NCBI GenBank assembly: GCA_021800255.1
Contig: JAJYZC010000008.1
Span: 1-64,000 of the forward strand
Direction of reading: 5' to 3'
From: Acidobacteriota bacterium
GTDB taxonomy: Bacteria; Acidobacteriota; Terriglobia; Terriglobales; Acidobacteriaceae
DNA: 64,000 bases
The number at the start of each line of letters is the position of its first letter. The first letter of the stretch is position 1. Below, piece by piece: positions 25,429 to 34,159 of the stretch. The position numbers and the translations under genes are program-made. Under the pieces are notes generated by a model, which saw only the letters and a list, made by a program, of their open reading frames with translations, was not told where the DNA came from and ran no database searches.

Positions 25429-27686
25429 AGGGCAGCCGGCTCCCCGGCGGGCATGTGAGCAACGAGCTCGGCGAACAGTTCTTCAGGCAGCAGAGGAATG
25501 GCGTTGATGGCCACGCCGGCGGCGTCGCGGATGGCGTTCAGAATGGCTGGAGCCGGGCCGTCGTGGGGCAGTTCGCCGAGGCCCTTGGCGCCAAAGCCTC
25601 CATAGCGGTAGGGAATCTCTTCAAAGTAGACGTGGATGGGCGGGACGTCTTCGGCGGTGGGCATGATGTAGTTGGTCATCTGGCTGTTGGCCATGCGGCC
25701 GTTCTCCAGAATCACTTTTTCGTAGAGCGCGTAGCCGATACCCTGCGCGATGCCGCCCTCGATTTGCCCCGCAGCCAGGACGGGGTGGATTACGCGGCCC
25801 ACCTCCTGAACGGCCCAGAACTCCTCTACTTCAGCGGAGCAGGTGACGGTATCCACGGCTACCTGCGCTACCTGGATCGCCCACGCATAGGCCGGATAGG
25901 CCGCGCCGTGGTAGGTCTCATCGTCCCAGGAGATTCCCGGCGGAGGCTCATAACGGCAGAGCGATTTCACTTGGCCGAGCACGGCGCGGCATCGCTCGCA
26001 GGCCAAAAAGAACTCCGCAGACGTGTAACGCTCACCGAGGCCGGCGTGCTCGCGCAGCAGCCGCACCAGCCCGGCGGAGGCGCGCTCGATCAGCCTGCCC
26101 ACCACCATCGATGTGCGTGAAGCTACGGTAGGTCCGCTATTGGGAACGATGCCTGTATCCGGCGCGGCCATGAGCACGTCTTCGTAGCCAATGCCGAGGG
26201 CCTCCGCGGCGATCTGTGTGAGGATGGTGTTCGTGCCCTGGCCGAACTCGGTGTTCGAGGCCAGCACGCGCACTTTTCCATTGGGCGTTACGTCCACGCC
26301 GGCCAGGGAGTTCAAATAGACTTCCCCTGATCCGGTAAAGCCGGAACCGTGGTAATAGGCGGCCATGCCCATGCCGCGCTTGATGGGGCTGGTTGCGTTC
26401 TCGCGGGCGAAGCGCGTGCGCTTGGCGTAGTAGCCGCTCTCCTTAAGGGCGCGATCGAGCAGTTGATCGAGGATCATCGGCTCGCGCATCAACTGCCCGG
26501 TGGCGTTGGCGTCGCCGTGGTGGAGAAAATTTCTGCGCCGCAGCTCGACCGGATCGAAGCCGAGGGCTGCGGCGATCTCATCCATGTGGCGCTCCATGGC
26601 GAAGATGACCTGGGGCGCGCCAAAGCCGCGGAAGGCGCCGTAGGGTACGTTGTTGGTGGCCCAGGAGCGCGCGCGGACGCGCACGTTTGGGCAGAGATAG
26701 GGGCCGGGGGCATGCAACGTAGCGCGCGAAAGCACCGTGGACGAAAGCGTGGAATAAGCGCCGCCGTCGGTGGCCAGGTCGATCTCCATGGCCAGCAGCT
26801 TGCCGTCGCGGTCCAGCGCGGTGCGGTGGCGCACACGCGAGGGATGGCGCTTGGTGGTGGAGGCCAGGTCTTCCATGCGGTCGTAGATCAGCTTCACGGG
26901 ATGGCCGCTCTTCATGGCCAGCAGCGCCGCGTGGCAGCCCACTACGGAGGGATAATCCTCCTTGCCGCCAAACGCGCCTCCGGTCTCGGTTTGGATGACG
27001 CGCACCTTGTCTTCTGGCAATCCAAAGACTCTGCACAGCGATCGGACGACATAGTAGGGACACTGCATCGAGCCCCACACCTTGACGCTGCCTTCCGCGC
27101 CGTACTCAGCGGCCATACCTTGGTTCTCGATGTAGAGGTGCTCCTGCGCCCCGGTGCGGTACTCGCCGGTGACGATGTGGGCGGCGCGCTCCCAGACTGA
27201 ATCCACGTCGCCTTTTTCGAGCAGAAAGCTCTTGAGCAAGTTGTCTTCGCCCCACACTATCGTTTCCTGCCGCTCGCTTTCCTCGATGGTGAAGACCGGC
27301 GGCAGCGGATCGTAATCGATGCGCACCCCAGCCGCGGCCTCGCGCAGCTTGTGCTTGTCGGGATGGGCCAGGAGCAGGATCGCCTCTTCACAATGATTCA
27401 CCCGGCCGGCGGCGAGACAGGGCTGATCGGCCACGATGAGCTGAATGCAGTTTTGGCCGGGAATATCGGCAGCAGTGACTACGGCGAACTGGCTCCAATC
27501 GATGGCCGGATCAAAGGCGATGGAGCGGATGATCCCGCGGGGAATGGCGCTGCGCACGGTCAGTCCGTGCCATGCGCCCTCCGGCGCGATGTCGTCTACA
27601 TACCGCGCGCAGCCCCTAAGTTTGTCCGCGCCCTCCTTGCGCGGGACGGGAGCGCCTACGATGCGCGTTGTCGCACTCGAGCTCAT
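25425..27686 (-). CDS. xanthine dehydrogenase family molybdopterin-binding subunit
   Basis: 753 residues. Ald_Xan_dh_C N-domain (VGAPVPRKEGADKLRGCARYVDD) then the Mo domain: TETGGAFGGKEDYPSV, PYGAFRGFGAPQVIFAMERH, EFGQGTNTILTQIAAEALG and GAKGLGELPHDGPAPAI with the catalytic Glu. The FRGFGAPQ motif is typical of purine or aromatic heterocycle hydroxylases. With the 2Fe-2S and FAD subunits it forms an alpha-beta-gamma hydroxylase; substrate is not deducible. Head of a three-gene operon with 4- and 11-base overlaps, convergent with the Pao-type operon. Confidence 0.88.
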   Translation of the reverse strand: MSSSATTRIVGAPVPRKEGADKLRGCARYVDDIAPEGAWHGLTVRSAIPRGIIRSIAFDPAIDWSQFAVVTAADIPGQNCIQLIVADQPCLAAGRVNHCEEAILLLAHPDKHKLREAAAGVRIDYDPLPPVFTIEESERQETIVWGEDNLLKSFLLEKGDVDSVWERAAHIVTGEYRTGAQEHLYIENQGMAAEYGAEGSVKVWGSMQCPYYVVRSLCRVFGLPEDKVRVIQTETGGAFGGKEDYPSVVGCHAALLAMKSGHPVKLIYDRMEDLASTTKRHPSRVRHRTALDRDGKLLAMEIDLATDGGAYSTLSSTVLSRATLHAPGPYLCPNVRVRARSWATNNVPYGAFRGFGAPQVIFAMERHMDEIAAALGFDPVELRRRNFLHHGDANATGQLMREPMILDQLLDRALKESGYYAKRTRFARENATSPIKRGMGMAAYYHGSGFTGSGEVYLNSLAGVDVTPNGKVRVLASNTEFGQGTNTILTQIAAEALGIGYEDVLMAAPDTGIVPNSGPTVASRTSMVVGRLIERASAGLVRLLREHAGLGERYTSAEFFLACERCRAVLGQVKSLCRYEPPPGISWDDETYHGAAYPAYAWAIQVAQVAVDTVTCSAEVEEFWAVQEVGRVIHPVLAAGQIEGGIAQGIGYALYEKVILENGRMANSQMTNYIMPTAEDVPPIHVYFEEIPYRYGGFGAKGLGELPHDGPAPAILNAIRDAAGVAINAIPLLPEELFAELVAHMPAGEPAAL

Positions 27687-27766
27687 GCCTTAAGAAGCCC
27701 GAAACTGCCGCACGGGGTTAACGCCTAGCATACATCGGCGCGCCAGAGATGCAAAGGGTGACTCTC

Positions 27767-29276
27767 TTCCAATACAAGATGAGCCTGAAGCGGGGATCTG
27801 TTTCCAATGCAAGATGAGCCTGAAGGGTTAGTCATGCTGGGACGTGAACGTCCGCGTGCATCAGGCAGAGAAGTTGGATTTGGAAGGGATACGCCGGTTC
27901 GTCGCGGCCAGCGAGGAAATCCGGTTTGAGAGCGCCGACCGCGGGCAGGTATATGCCTGGGTGGAGGGCTTGCTGATGGGGCAGCGGTACGCGCAGCAGG
28001 GCAAAGCCGCGCGCGGCCTGTTGCGGCGCTACATCGAGAAGATGACGGGGTTGAGCCGTGCGCAGGTGACGCGGCTGATTGCCCGCTACACGGCCAGCGG
28101 CCGGGTCGAGCCAACCGTCTACCGGCGGCGGCGTTTCCCCCAGCGCTACACGCGCGCCGACATCGAGCTGCTGGCCGCGGTCGACGAGGCGCACGAGACC
28201 TTGAGCGGCCCGGCGACACGGCGCATTCTGGAGCGCGAGGTCGAACTCTATGGCCACCAGCAGTACGCGCGGCTGGCGACGATCTCGGTGGCTCACCTGT
28301 ACAACCTGCGCAAGAGCCGGCGTTACCGCGAGCGGCGCTTGAACTACATCAAGACGCGGCCCACGGCAGTGGCCATCGGCGAGCGGCGCAAGCCCACGCC
28401 CTGTGGCCGGCCCGGCTATCTGCGCCTGGATACGGTGCATCAGGGCGACGGCCCCGAGGGCAAAGGGGTGTATCACATCAACGCCGTCGACCAGGTGACG
28501 CAGTGGGAAGCGGCCGCCGCGACGCCGCGCATTTCCGAGGCGTATCTGGAGCCGCTGTTGAAGACCATGATGCAGCAATTTCCTTTTCGCATCCTGGGTT
28601 TTCACACCGACAACGGCGCGGAGTTCATCAACAAGACCGTGGCCGGGTTGCTCGAAAAACTGCTCATCGAACAGACCAAAAGCCGCCCCCGGCAGTCGGG
28701 CGATAACGGCCTGATCGAGACCAAGAACGGCGCCGTCATCCGCAAGCACATCGGCTACGGCTACATCGACTCGGCCCACGCCGACAAGCTCAACGCCTTC
28801 TACCGCGACTTCCTCAACCCTTACCTGAACTACCATCGCCCCTGCGCCCAGGCCGATGTCGAGATCGATCACAGAGGCCGCAAACGGGTTCGATACAAGC
28901 GTTATCAAACTCCGCTCGAAACCCTGCTGGCGCTCGACAAGCCGGCTCAGTACCTGCGCCAGGGACTGAGCATCAACGCCCTCAAACGCATCGGGGCCGC
29001 ACGGAGCGATACCGATGCCGCGCGCCGCATGCAACAGGCCAAGGCAAAACTGTTCGAGCAACTCCGCTTCCGTGCCTGAACCGGCATCCTGAATCCGGCA
29101 TCGGCACGCGCGCGTGCCGGATAGGACCCTTGCCGATTCGCGCGAGGGGAAGGCGGGCGCGCTCGGTCGGCAACCCATCCGGCACGCGCGCTATCATGAC
29201 TTGAATCGCAAAACGAAAGGAGACTCCCCGATTCGCTAACCCTTCGCTTCCTTCAGGCTCATCCTTCGATTGGAAA
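27767..29276 (+). mobile_element. insertion sequence with rve-type transposase
   Basis: A transposase gene is bracketed by inverted sequence: TTCCAATGCAAGATGAGCCT on the left (27803-27822) and the complement of AGGCTCATCCTTCGATTGG on the right (29255-29273). The left end carries the motif twice in direct orientation (27767-27790 and 27802-27825, period 35). The right boundary abuts an IS630-like remnant. No clear target duplication is visible. About 195 non-coding bases lie between the transposase stop and the right end. Confidence 0.75.
27844..29079 (+). CDS. DDE transposase with integrase core (ISNCY/IS481-like)
   Basis: 411 residues from GTG 27844. N-terminal helix-turn-helix region (MTGLSRAQVTRLIARYTASG, ~65-85), then an rve integrase core: YLRLDTVHQGD (first Asp), GFHTDNGAEFINKTVAGLLEK (second Asp) and QSGDNGLIETKNGAVIRKH (Glu). 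It catalyses cut or copy and paste of the surrounding element. The frame is intact, so the element may still be active. A long antisense frame covers the same bases and is disregarded. Confidence 0.85.
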   Translation: MNVRVHQAEKLDLEGIRRFVAASEEIRFESADRGQVYAWVEGLLMGQRYAQQGKAARGLLRRYIEKMTGLSRAQVTRLIARYTASGRVEPTVYRRRRFPQRYTRADIELLAAVDEAHETLSGPATRRILEREVELYGHQQYARLATISVAHLYNLRKSRRYRERRLNYIKTRPTAVAIGERRKPTPCGRPGYLRLDTVHQGDGPEGKGVYHINAVDQVTQWEAAAATPRISEAYLEPLLKTMMQQFPFRILGFHTDNGAEFINKTVAGLLEKLLIEQTKSRPRQSGDNGLIETKNGAVIRKHIGYGYIDSAHADKLNAFYRDFLNPYLNYHRPCAQADVEIDHRGRKRVRYKRYQTPLETLLALDKPAQYLRQGLSINALKRIGAARSDTDAARRMQQAKAKLFEQLRFRA

Positions 29277-29280
29277 AGAC

Positions 29281-29532
29281 TGGGTGGCGGGCAAGCAGGG
29301 CGTGTTCGCCGTCCAACAGCGGCTTTTAGCCCGGACGAGGCGCATCGTAAATGGCCCGCTCCAGTCCGCCCTTCAGGTAGTGCTTGCCGATCTGCCAAGC
29401 GGCCTTGGCCGAAAATCCCAGCGCGGCTCCGGCTTGGACCGTGCTGCTGCCGCGGTCCATTTGCCGCAGCACCAGCGCACGAATCACCGTCCGCGCCGGC
29501 TGCACCCCGCGCTCAACAACTCGCCGATCGGC
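29281..29532 (-). pseudogene. remnant of an IS630-like transposase
   Basis: Read leftward from 29532 the frame gives ADRRVVERGVQPARTVIRAL followed by VLRQMDRGSSTVQAGAALGF and SAKAAWQIGKHYLKGGLERA, an IS630-type N-terminal HTH region, then a stop (TTA at 29326-29328) and, still in frame, KPLLDGEHALLARHP. The C-terminal catalytic part is absent; the copy stops at the right end of the neighbouring insertion sequence. An internal stop plus truncation make it non-functional. Confidence 0.7.
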
Positions 29533-29653
29533 TTAGGCCGGCTCGCGAAAGTTGAATCCGTAATTCGTCATGCCATCCCACGCTTTCGATATAGCCTGTT
29601 GCAACCTCTGCCGAAAGCGCCTTCTTTGATTGCGTATCTACGAAGACACGGTA

Positions 29654-30541
29654 CTAGAACCCGTGCGCGTGCAGATAAAACACCACGCAGGAAGCCGCCA
29701 GGCAGTAGATTCCGAACCAGTGCCAGCGGCCCGATTCCAGCCAACTGCTCAGCCACTTCAGCGCGATCAATCCGGCGAGGAACGAAAACACCATACCTAG
29801 CAAGCTAGCGGTAATGGAGGCATGAAGATTGATCGCTGCGCTGGTGCCCGCCGTTGCGTTCGCAGCCTTGATCAGCCGCACCAGCTCCATCACGTCCACC
29901 ACCGGCGTGAGGAGGATGACCAGCGCAAAGCTGAAGCGCTCGGATGTATCCTTGGCCGCGCCCAACAGCATTCCCTCCGAAATGGTCGCGCCGGAGCGCG
30001 AAAAACCACGAAAGGGAAGCGCCAGCCCCTGCACAAAGCCCATCCAACCGGCCTGGCGCATGTTCATCGGGCTGCCGGCGGCGGGTTTGGCGCCACGGCG
30101 CTCCTGGCACCGCTCGATGAGGCCGGCTACAAGGATCATCACGCCCACTGCCGCCAGAGCCGGTGCGACGATTTGAAGCTGGCCGAAGAGCATTTCGATC
30201 TGCGCTTTGGGTGCGCCGTGGAAGTAGGTCTTTTCAATGATGACCTTGAGTGTCTCACCCACAACGCCCGTCCAGAACGTGGCCCAGACGGCCTGCTTGG
30301 CGAAGCGTTTGAACGTTGCCAGGTCCGAAAAGTAGGTGCGCACCCAGGCCTTCCAGAAGTAGGCGATGACCGCGAACATGGTGCCGGTGTGCAGCATGAC
30401 CAGAAGCAGGGTCATCTGGGGGGCGGAAGGGTTGAGCCCCATCAGTTTTTCGGCGACCACCACATGCGCGGAACTGGAAACCGGCAGCAACTCGGCAAAT
30501 CCTTGCACGATGGCGAGGAGGATGATTTTGAAAATCGTCAT
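29654..30541 (-). CDS. uppP: undecaprenyl-diphosphatase (BacA/UppP)
   Basis: 295 residues with about eight membrane spans. Active-site motifs QGFAELLPVSSSAHVVVAEK near the N-terminus and LPFRGFSRSGATISEGMLLG (~155-175) are those of BacA-family phosphatases that recycle undecaprenyl diphosphate for peptidoglycan and polysaccharide export. Replacement of the usual EFLPISSSGHL by ELLPVSSSAHV is a mild variation. Length is typical. Single gene; it would serve the exopolysaccharide locus indirectly. Confidence 0.9.
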   Translation of the reverse strand: MTIFKIILLAIVQGFAELLPVSSSAHVVVAEKLMGLNPSAPQMTLLLVMLHTGTMFAVIAYFWKAWVRTYFSDLATFKRFAKQAVWATFWTGVVGETLKVIIEKTYFHGAPKAQIEMLFGQLQIVAPALAAVGVMILVAGLIERCQERRGAKPAAGSPMNMRQAGWMGFVQGLALPFRGFSRSGATISEGMLLGAAKDTSERFSFALVILLTPVVDVMELVRLIKAANATAGTSAAINLHASITASLLGMVFSFLAGLIALKWLSSWLESGRWHWFGIYCLAASCVVFYLHAHGF

Positions 30542-30693
30542 AGTACCAATCTAACGTCTCACCTGTTGAAAACTTTTGGATTCCGGCACGCGGCGGGCGG
30601 ATTCGATCCAGCATCCGCGCTACTATCTCTATCATCGAAAATAGAACCGAGTCGTATACAAGCCGCGTGATGGAGCGGCGACGGGAGCCAAGG

Positions 30694-31575
30694 ATGAAAA
30701 TTGCATTTCTGGGACTGGGCAAGATGGGCACGCCAATGGCGCGGCGGCTAGTGGCCGCGGGACATGAGGTGACGGTGTGGAACCGCACCCGCGCGCGGGC
30801 CGAAGCGCTGGCGGCGGAGGGAGCGCGCGTGGCGGCCGCTCCGGGCGATGCGGCGCGGACAGCCGAAGTGGTCATGACCATGCTGTTCGACGCGAGAGCG
30901 CACGAGGAGATACTGCTGGGTCCGGGCGGGGTGCTGGAGGTCATGCCGCCAGGCGCGCTTCACATCTCGCACTCGACCATTGGTGTTGCGCTCAGCGAGC
31001 GGTTGACGGCCGAGCACGCCCGCCGCGGGCAGGAGTTTGTGGCCGCGCCGGTTTTTGGCCGGCCCGAGGTAGCCGAGGCGGGCCGTCTGTGGGTGGTGAC
31101 GGCGGGCGCGGAGAGCGCGGTGGCCAAAGCGCGTCCGCTGTTGGAGCCGCTGTCGCGGGGCATCTCCGTGGTGGGAACCGAGCCGCGTCAGGCCCATGCC
31201 CTCAAGCTGGGCGGCAACTTTCTTATCGCCTGCATGAACCAGGCGCTCAGCGAGGCTTCTGTCTATGCGGCCGGGCAAGGGATAGATCCTGCGATGTTCT
31301 TTGAAACGGTGAACAGCGCACTTTTCCAGTCGGCGTTTATGGCGTCCTACAGCAAGTTGATCCTACACCCTCCGGAGCAGCCTGGCGCAACGGTCGAGCT
31401 GGGGAGGAAAGATATTGGGCTGTTTCGCGAGGCCGCGGCCAGCCGTGGAATGCGCCTTGGTTTGGCCGAGATGCAGGCCGAGATATTCGCTCAGGCTCTT
31501 CAACTGGGATTAGGCGGCGAGGATTGGGCCGCCGGACAGTACCAAATGGCCCAGCGAAACGCATCTGTGCGATAG
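30694..31575 (+). CDS. beta-hydroxyacid dehydrogenase (3-HIBADH/GHBDH family)
   Basis: 293 residues. Rossmann start MKIAFLGLGKMGTPMARRLV, substrate motif ISHSTIGVAL (variant of DxSTxxP), and HALKLGGNFLIACMNQALSE with the catalytic Lys mark the NAD(P)-dependent 3-hydroxyisobutyrate/tartronate-semialdehyde/succinic-semialdehyde reductase family. ATG 30694 is preferred over 30667 because the fold begins there and GGGAG precedes it by nine bases. Convergent with the sugar transporter gene; could reduce a semialdehyde from that pathway, unproven. Confidence 0.83.
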   Translation: MKIAFLGLGKMGTPMARRLVAAGHEVTVWNRTRARAEALAAEGARVAAAPGDAARTAEVVMTMLFDARAHEEILLGPGGVLEVMPPGALHISHSTIGVALSERLTAEHARRGQEFVAAPVFGRPEVAEAGRLWVVTAGAESAVAKARPLLEPLSRGISVVGTEPRQAHALKLGGNFLIACMNQALSEASVYAAGQGIDPAMFFETVNSALFQSAFMASYSKLILHPPEQPGATVELGRKDIGLFREAAASRGMRLGLAEMQAEIFAQALQLGLGGEDWAAGQYQMAQRNASVR

Positions 31576-31640
31576 GATGAGATTCTTTCAAGGGACCCCT
31601 GACAAACGTAAGTGTGAAGGGGGGAGTATCATCTTCATCG

Positions 31641-32936
31641 CTAAGAAAAGCGGGTGCGCCGCCACAGCAGCGCGCCGGCAGCGCCAAGTGGGATGATGGT
31701 GCCCACAATGAGCGCGATCATCCAGGGGATGCTGACGGCGATGTGCTGGCTGCGCGTGCCCGCGGCCAGCCAGACAAAGATGGCGAGCGCGGCGCAGACG
31801 ATCACGATCTCCCACCAGCGGCGCTCGCGGGAATGGCTGGACACAGGGTCGTCACCGGCGGCGACGGCGGCCACCTGCTCCGCGTCCAGGCCATAACGCA
31901 CGCACTCGCGGTTCATCGCCGCGCGCCAGTTTTCGAGCTCCAAGGGCGGCGGCGCGGCCGTGCTGATGGCGGCCGCGCCGGCGATCATGATGCTCGAGCC
32001 GGCGACGATCAGCAGCCGGCCGGAGAAGGACATACCCCTAAACTCAGCGAATACCAGCGTGCCCCAGAGGAGTCCCCAGAGCTGGTTGGTGTTGGAAAGG
32101 GGTATGCCACGGCCGATGCCGATGTACTTGGCCGCGTATTGCTGAAAGAGGTCGCCGATGACCCAGCAGAAGCCGCCCAGAAATGGCCAGAACAGCATAG
32201 GCCGGGCCCGGTGGAGCGCGCTCGCCAGCGGCGCAGCGCCGCCATAGAAGATCCATCCCAGCGCGAGGATAGTTCCCAGTTCGCCGAAGGTAAAGACGGT
32301 GACGAAGGAGAGCGGGTTCATGCCGCTGATGTAGGCCTTGCGGTAGGGAATATACATGGTGCCCAGCAGAACGCCTGCGCTGAGCGCGGCCACGATGCCC
32401 ATGATGCCCCGGCCGGAAGAGCCGGAGGCGCGTTCCGCAGTGGCCACAGCCAGCACGGCCGCGCCCAACACGATGCCTGCGGCTCCTCCCAGCACCTTGG
32501 CCCAGTCCCTCGCCCTGCAGCCGCGCAGTTCCTTAAAGAGCAGGCAGCCCCACAGCAGGCCCACCAGGCTGTTGGTGTTCCACAGCGGAAAGGCGATGGA
32601 CAGCCCCACGTTGCGCACCGCGAAGATGGTGAGGGTATTGGCGACCGCCCAGAGCATTCCGGCCAGCACCGCCCACACCATCAGGTGCGGCTTATCGAAC
32701 AGATCGTCGAACATGAACCCCGTGCCCTTCAAGAGCGTGGGCAGCGTCCAGCGCGCCACGAAGGCGCCCATCACCATGCCCATGGAGATGAGGAACGGCG
32801 AAAATCCCTCCGTCACCAGCTTGGTGGGCGCTTCTGCGCTGCCCAGCCAGACCGCCGCGGCCAGCCCGCAAACGACGCCGAGTTTGTGCAACGAAAGAGT
32901 GGATCGCGCCGGCGCGGCGGCGGCATCTCGGCTCAC
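31641..32936 (-). CDS. DMT-superfamily sugar transporter (GlcU/RhaT-like)
   Basis: 431 residues and about ten spans plus two more near the C-terminus. Two internally repeated halves share the motif FPLWNTNSLVGLLWGCLLFKELRG and PLSNTNQLWGLLWGTLVFAEFRG, characteristic of the GRP/RhaT sugar uptake families. A ~110-residue C-terminal addition (charged linker, then two helices) makes it longer than GlcU-type proteins. It closes an operon with dehydrogenase and isomerase genes, so it probably imports their sugar or polyol substrate. Confidence 0.75.
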   Translation of the reverse strand: MSRDAAAAPARSTLSLHKLGVVCGLAAAVWLGSAEAPTKLVTEGFSPFLISMGMVMGAFVARWTLPTLLKGTGFMFDDLFDKPHLMVWAVLAGMLWAVANTLTIFAVRNVGLSIAFPLWNTNSLVGLLWGCLLFKELRGCRARDWAKVLGGAAGIVLGAAVLAVATAERASGSSGRGIMGIVAALSAGVLLGTMYIPYRKAYISGMNPLSFVTVFTFGELGTILALGWIFYGGAAPLASALHRARPMLFWPFLGGFCWVIGDLFQQYAAKYIGIGRGIPLSNTNQLWGLLWGTLVFAEFRGMSFSGRLLIVAGSSIMIAGAAAISTAAPPPLELENWRAAMNRECVRYGLDAEQVAAVAAGDDPVSSHSRERRWWEIVIVCAALAIFVWLAAGTRSQHIAVSIPWMIALIVGTIIPLGAAGALLWRRTRFS

Positions 32937-32940
32937 GGGT

Positions 32941-33042
32941 TCACCTCAAACTCATCAAAAGAGCAATGCCCAGAATCAGCACCACGACCGGCACCCACAG
33001 GTGCACATCAGTGAGGATCGCAACGAGCGCGGAGGGTTTCAT
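32941..33042 (-). CDS. 33-residue single-span membrane peptide
   Basis: MKPSALVAILTDVH then LWVPVVVLILGIALLMSLR: one hydrophobic helix with a charged end. Its ATG overlaps the stop of the oxidoreductase gene (ATGA, 33039-33042) and its stop lies four bases before the transporter start, exactly filling the operon gap. Such placement strongly suggests translation. It may be a small accessory subunit of the transporter. Not recognised as a named family. Confidence 0.6.
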   Translation of the reverse strand: MKPSALVAILTDVHLWVPVVVLILGIALLMSLR

Positions 33043-34061
33043 GCGTCAACCTCGTCGAGCCGCACGGGCCGGTGTTCGTCCTGCGACTTGCGCGCCGCCA
33101 GCGCCATAACGACAGGCACACGGCTGTCGGCGCCGGTTACCGGCGTGGGCCGGTCTTCGATCACGGCATGAGTGAAGGCTTGCAATTCCAGGGCGAAGCT
33201 ATCGGTATAACGTTGCATGAAGAAGTTCAGCGGAGGATCCGAGTACACGTGATCGGCGACGCTGACGGCCGCCTGGTTGGGAAAGCGATTTTCCGTGGCG
33301 ATCTTGCCCTTACTGCCCAGAATCTCGGCGCGCTGATCGTAGCCGAAGGTGGCCTTGCGGCTGTTGTCGATGGTGCCGATAGCGCCGGAGCGAAAATGCA
33401 GGACCACCACCGCTGTATCGAAGTCGCCGGCTGCGCTGAAAGCGGGGTCCACCATCACGCCGGCCGCGGCGTAGACCTCCTCCACTTCATCGCCCATGAG
33501 GAAGCGGGCCATATCGAAATCGTGGATCATCATGTCGAGGAAGAGTCCGCCGGACGGCCCTAAATAAGCGAACGGCGGCGGCGCGGGGTCGCGGCTGATG
33601 ATGTGCATCAGGTAGGGCGTACCGATCTCGCCGCTTGTCACCGCCTGCCGCACGCGTTCGAAGTTGGAGTCGAAGCGGCGGTTGAATCCCACCTGCAGCT
33701 TCACCCCAGCGGCCTCCACCGCGGCTAAGGCGCGGTCGATATTTTGGAGACTAAGGGAGACGGGCTTTTCGCAGAAGATATGTTTGCCCGCCTTCGCGGC
33801 CTGCTCGATTAGCCCGGCGTGGGTGTCAGTGGAAGAGCAGATAAGCACTGCGCCGATGTCCGGATCGGCGAATATCTCTGCCGCCGATGCAGCCACGCGG
33901 GGAATGCCGCAATGCTCCGCCAGGGCCTCGGCTGCTTCGCGGTTTACGTCTGCGACGGCTGCGATCCCGGCCTGCGGCAGACGGAAGGCCAGCGTCTCGG
34001 CATGAACGCGCCCGATGCGTCCTGCTCCGATGATTCCAAAATAAAGCTTCTTTCCGCTCAT
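33039..34061 (-). CDS. Gfo/Idh/MocA oxidoreductase, inositol-2-dehydrogenase-like
   Basis: 340 residues. Rossmann start YFGIIGAGRIGRVHAETLA, ICSSTDTHAGLIEQAAKAGKHIFCEKPVSL with the EKP catalytic lysine, and GGLFLDMMIHDFDMARFLMGDE with the HDxD substrate motif. Closest in pattern to myo-inositol 2-dehydrogenase (IolG). ATG 34061 begins the fold; the frame is open further upstream without homology. Between an IolE-like isomerase gene and a small peptide gene in one operon, it would oxidise an inositol or sugar with NAD. Confidence 0.82.
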   Translation of the reverse strand: MSGKKLYFGIIGAGRIGRVHAETLAFRLPQAGIAAVADVNREAAEALAEHCGIPRVAASAAEIFADPDIGAVLICSSTDTHAGLIEQAAKAGKHIFCEKPVSLSLQNIDRALAAVEAAGVKLQVGFNRRFDSNFERVRQAVTSGEIGTPYLMHIISRDPAPPPFAYLGPSGGLFLDMMIHDFDMARFLMGDEVEEVYAAAGVMVDPAFSAAGDFDTAVVVLHFRSGAIGTIDNSRKATFGYDQRAEILGSKGKIATENRFPNQAAVSVADHVYSDPPLNFFMQRYTDSFALELQAFTHAVIEDRPTPVTGADSRVPVVMALAARKSQDEHRPVRLDEVDA

Positions 34062-34159
34062 TACACTCCTCGAAAATGGCTCTCGGCTCTCAGCCTCTGC
34101 GCAAGTCAGACTATCAATTCTGCCTGCCGGAGGGCGAAGGCGATAGCTGGCCGCTGTCT

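Noticed and set aside
27767-27825. Two direct repeats considered as a CRISPR start
   Set aside because: Only two units, the spacer is 11 bases, and the motif recurs inverted at the other end of a transposase gene, so it is a transposon end.
27832-29178. 448-residue open frame antisense to the transposase
   Set aside because: No recognisable fold and fully overlapped by a transposase with all DDE motifs.
31614-33014. 466-residue open frame antisense to the sugar transporter
   Set aside because: Low-complexity His/Gly/Arg composition; the opposite frame has a repeated transporter motif.
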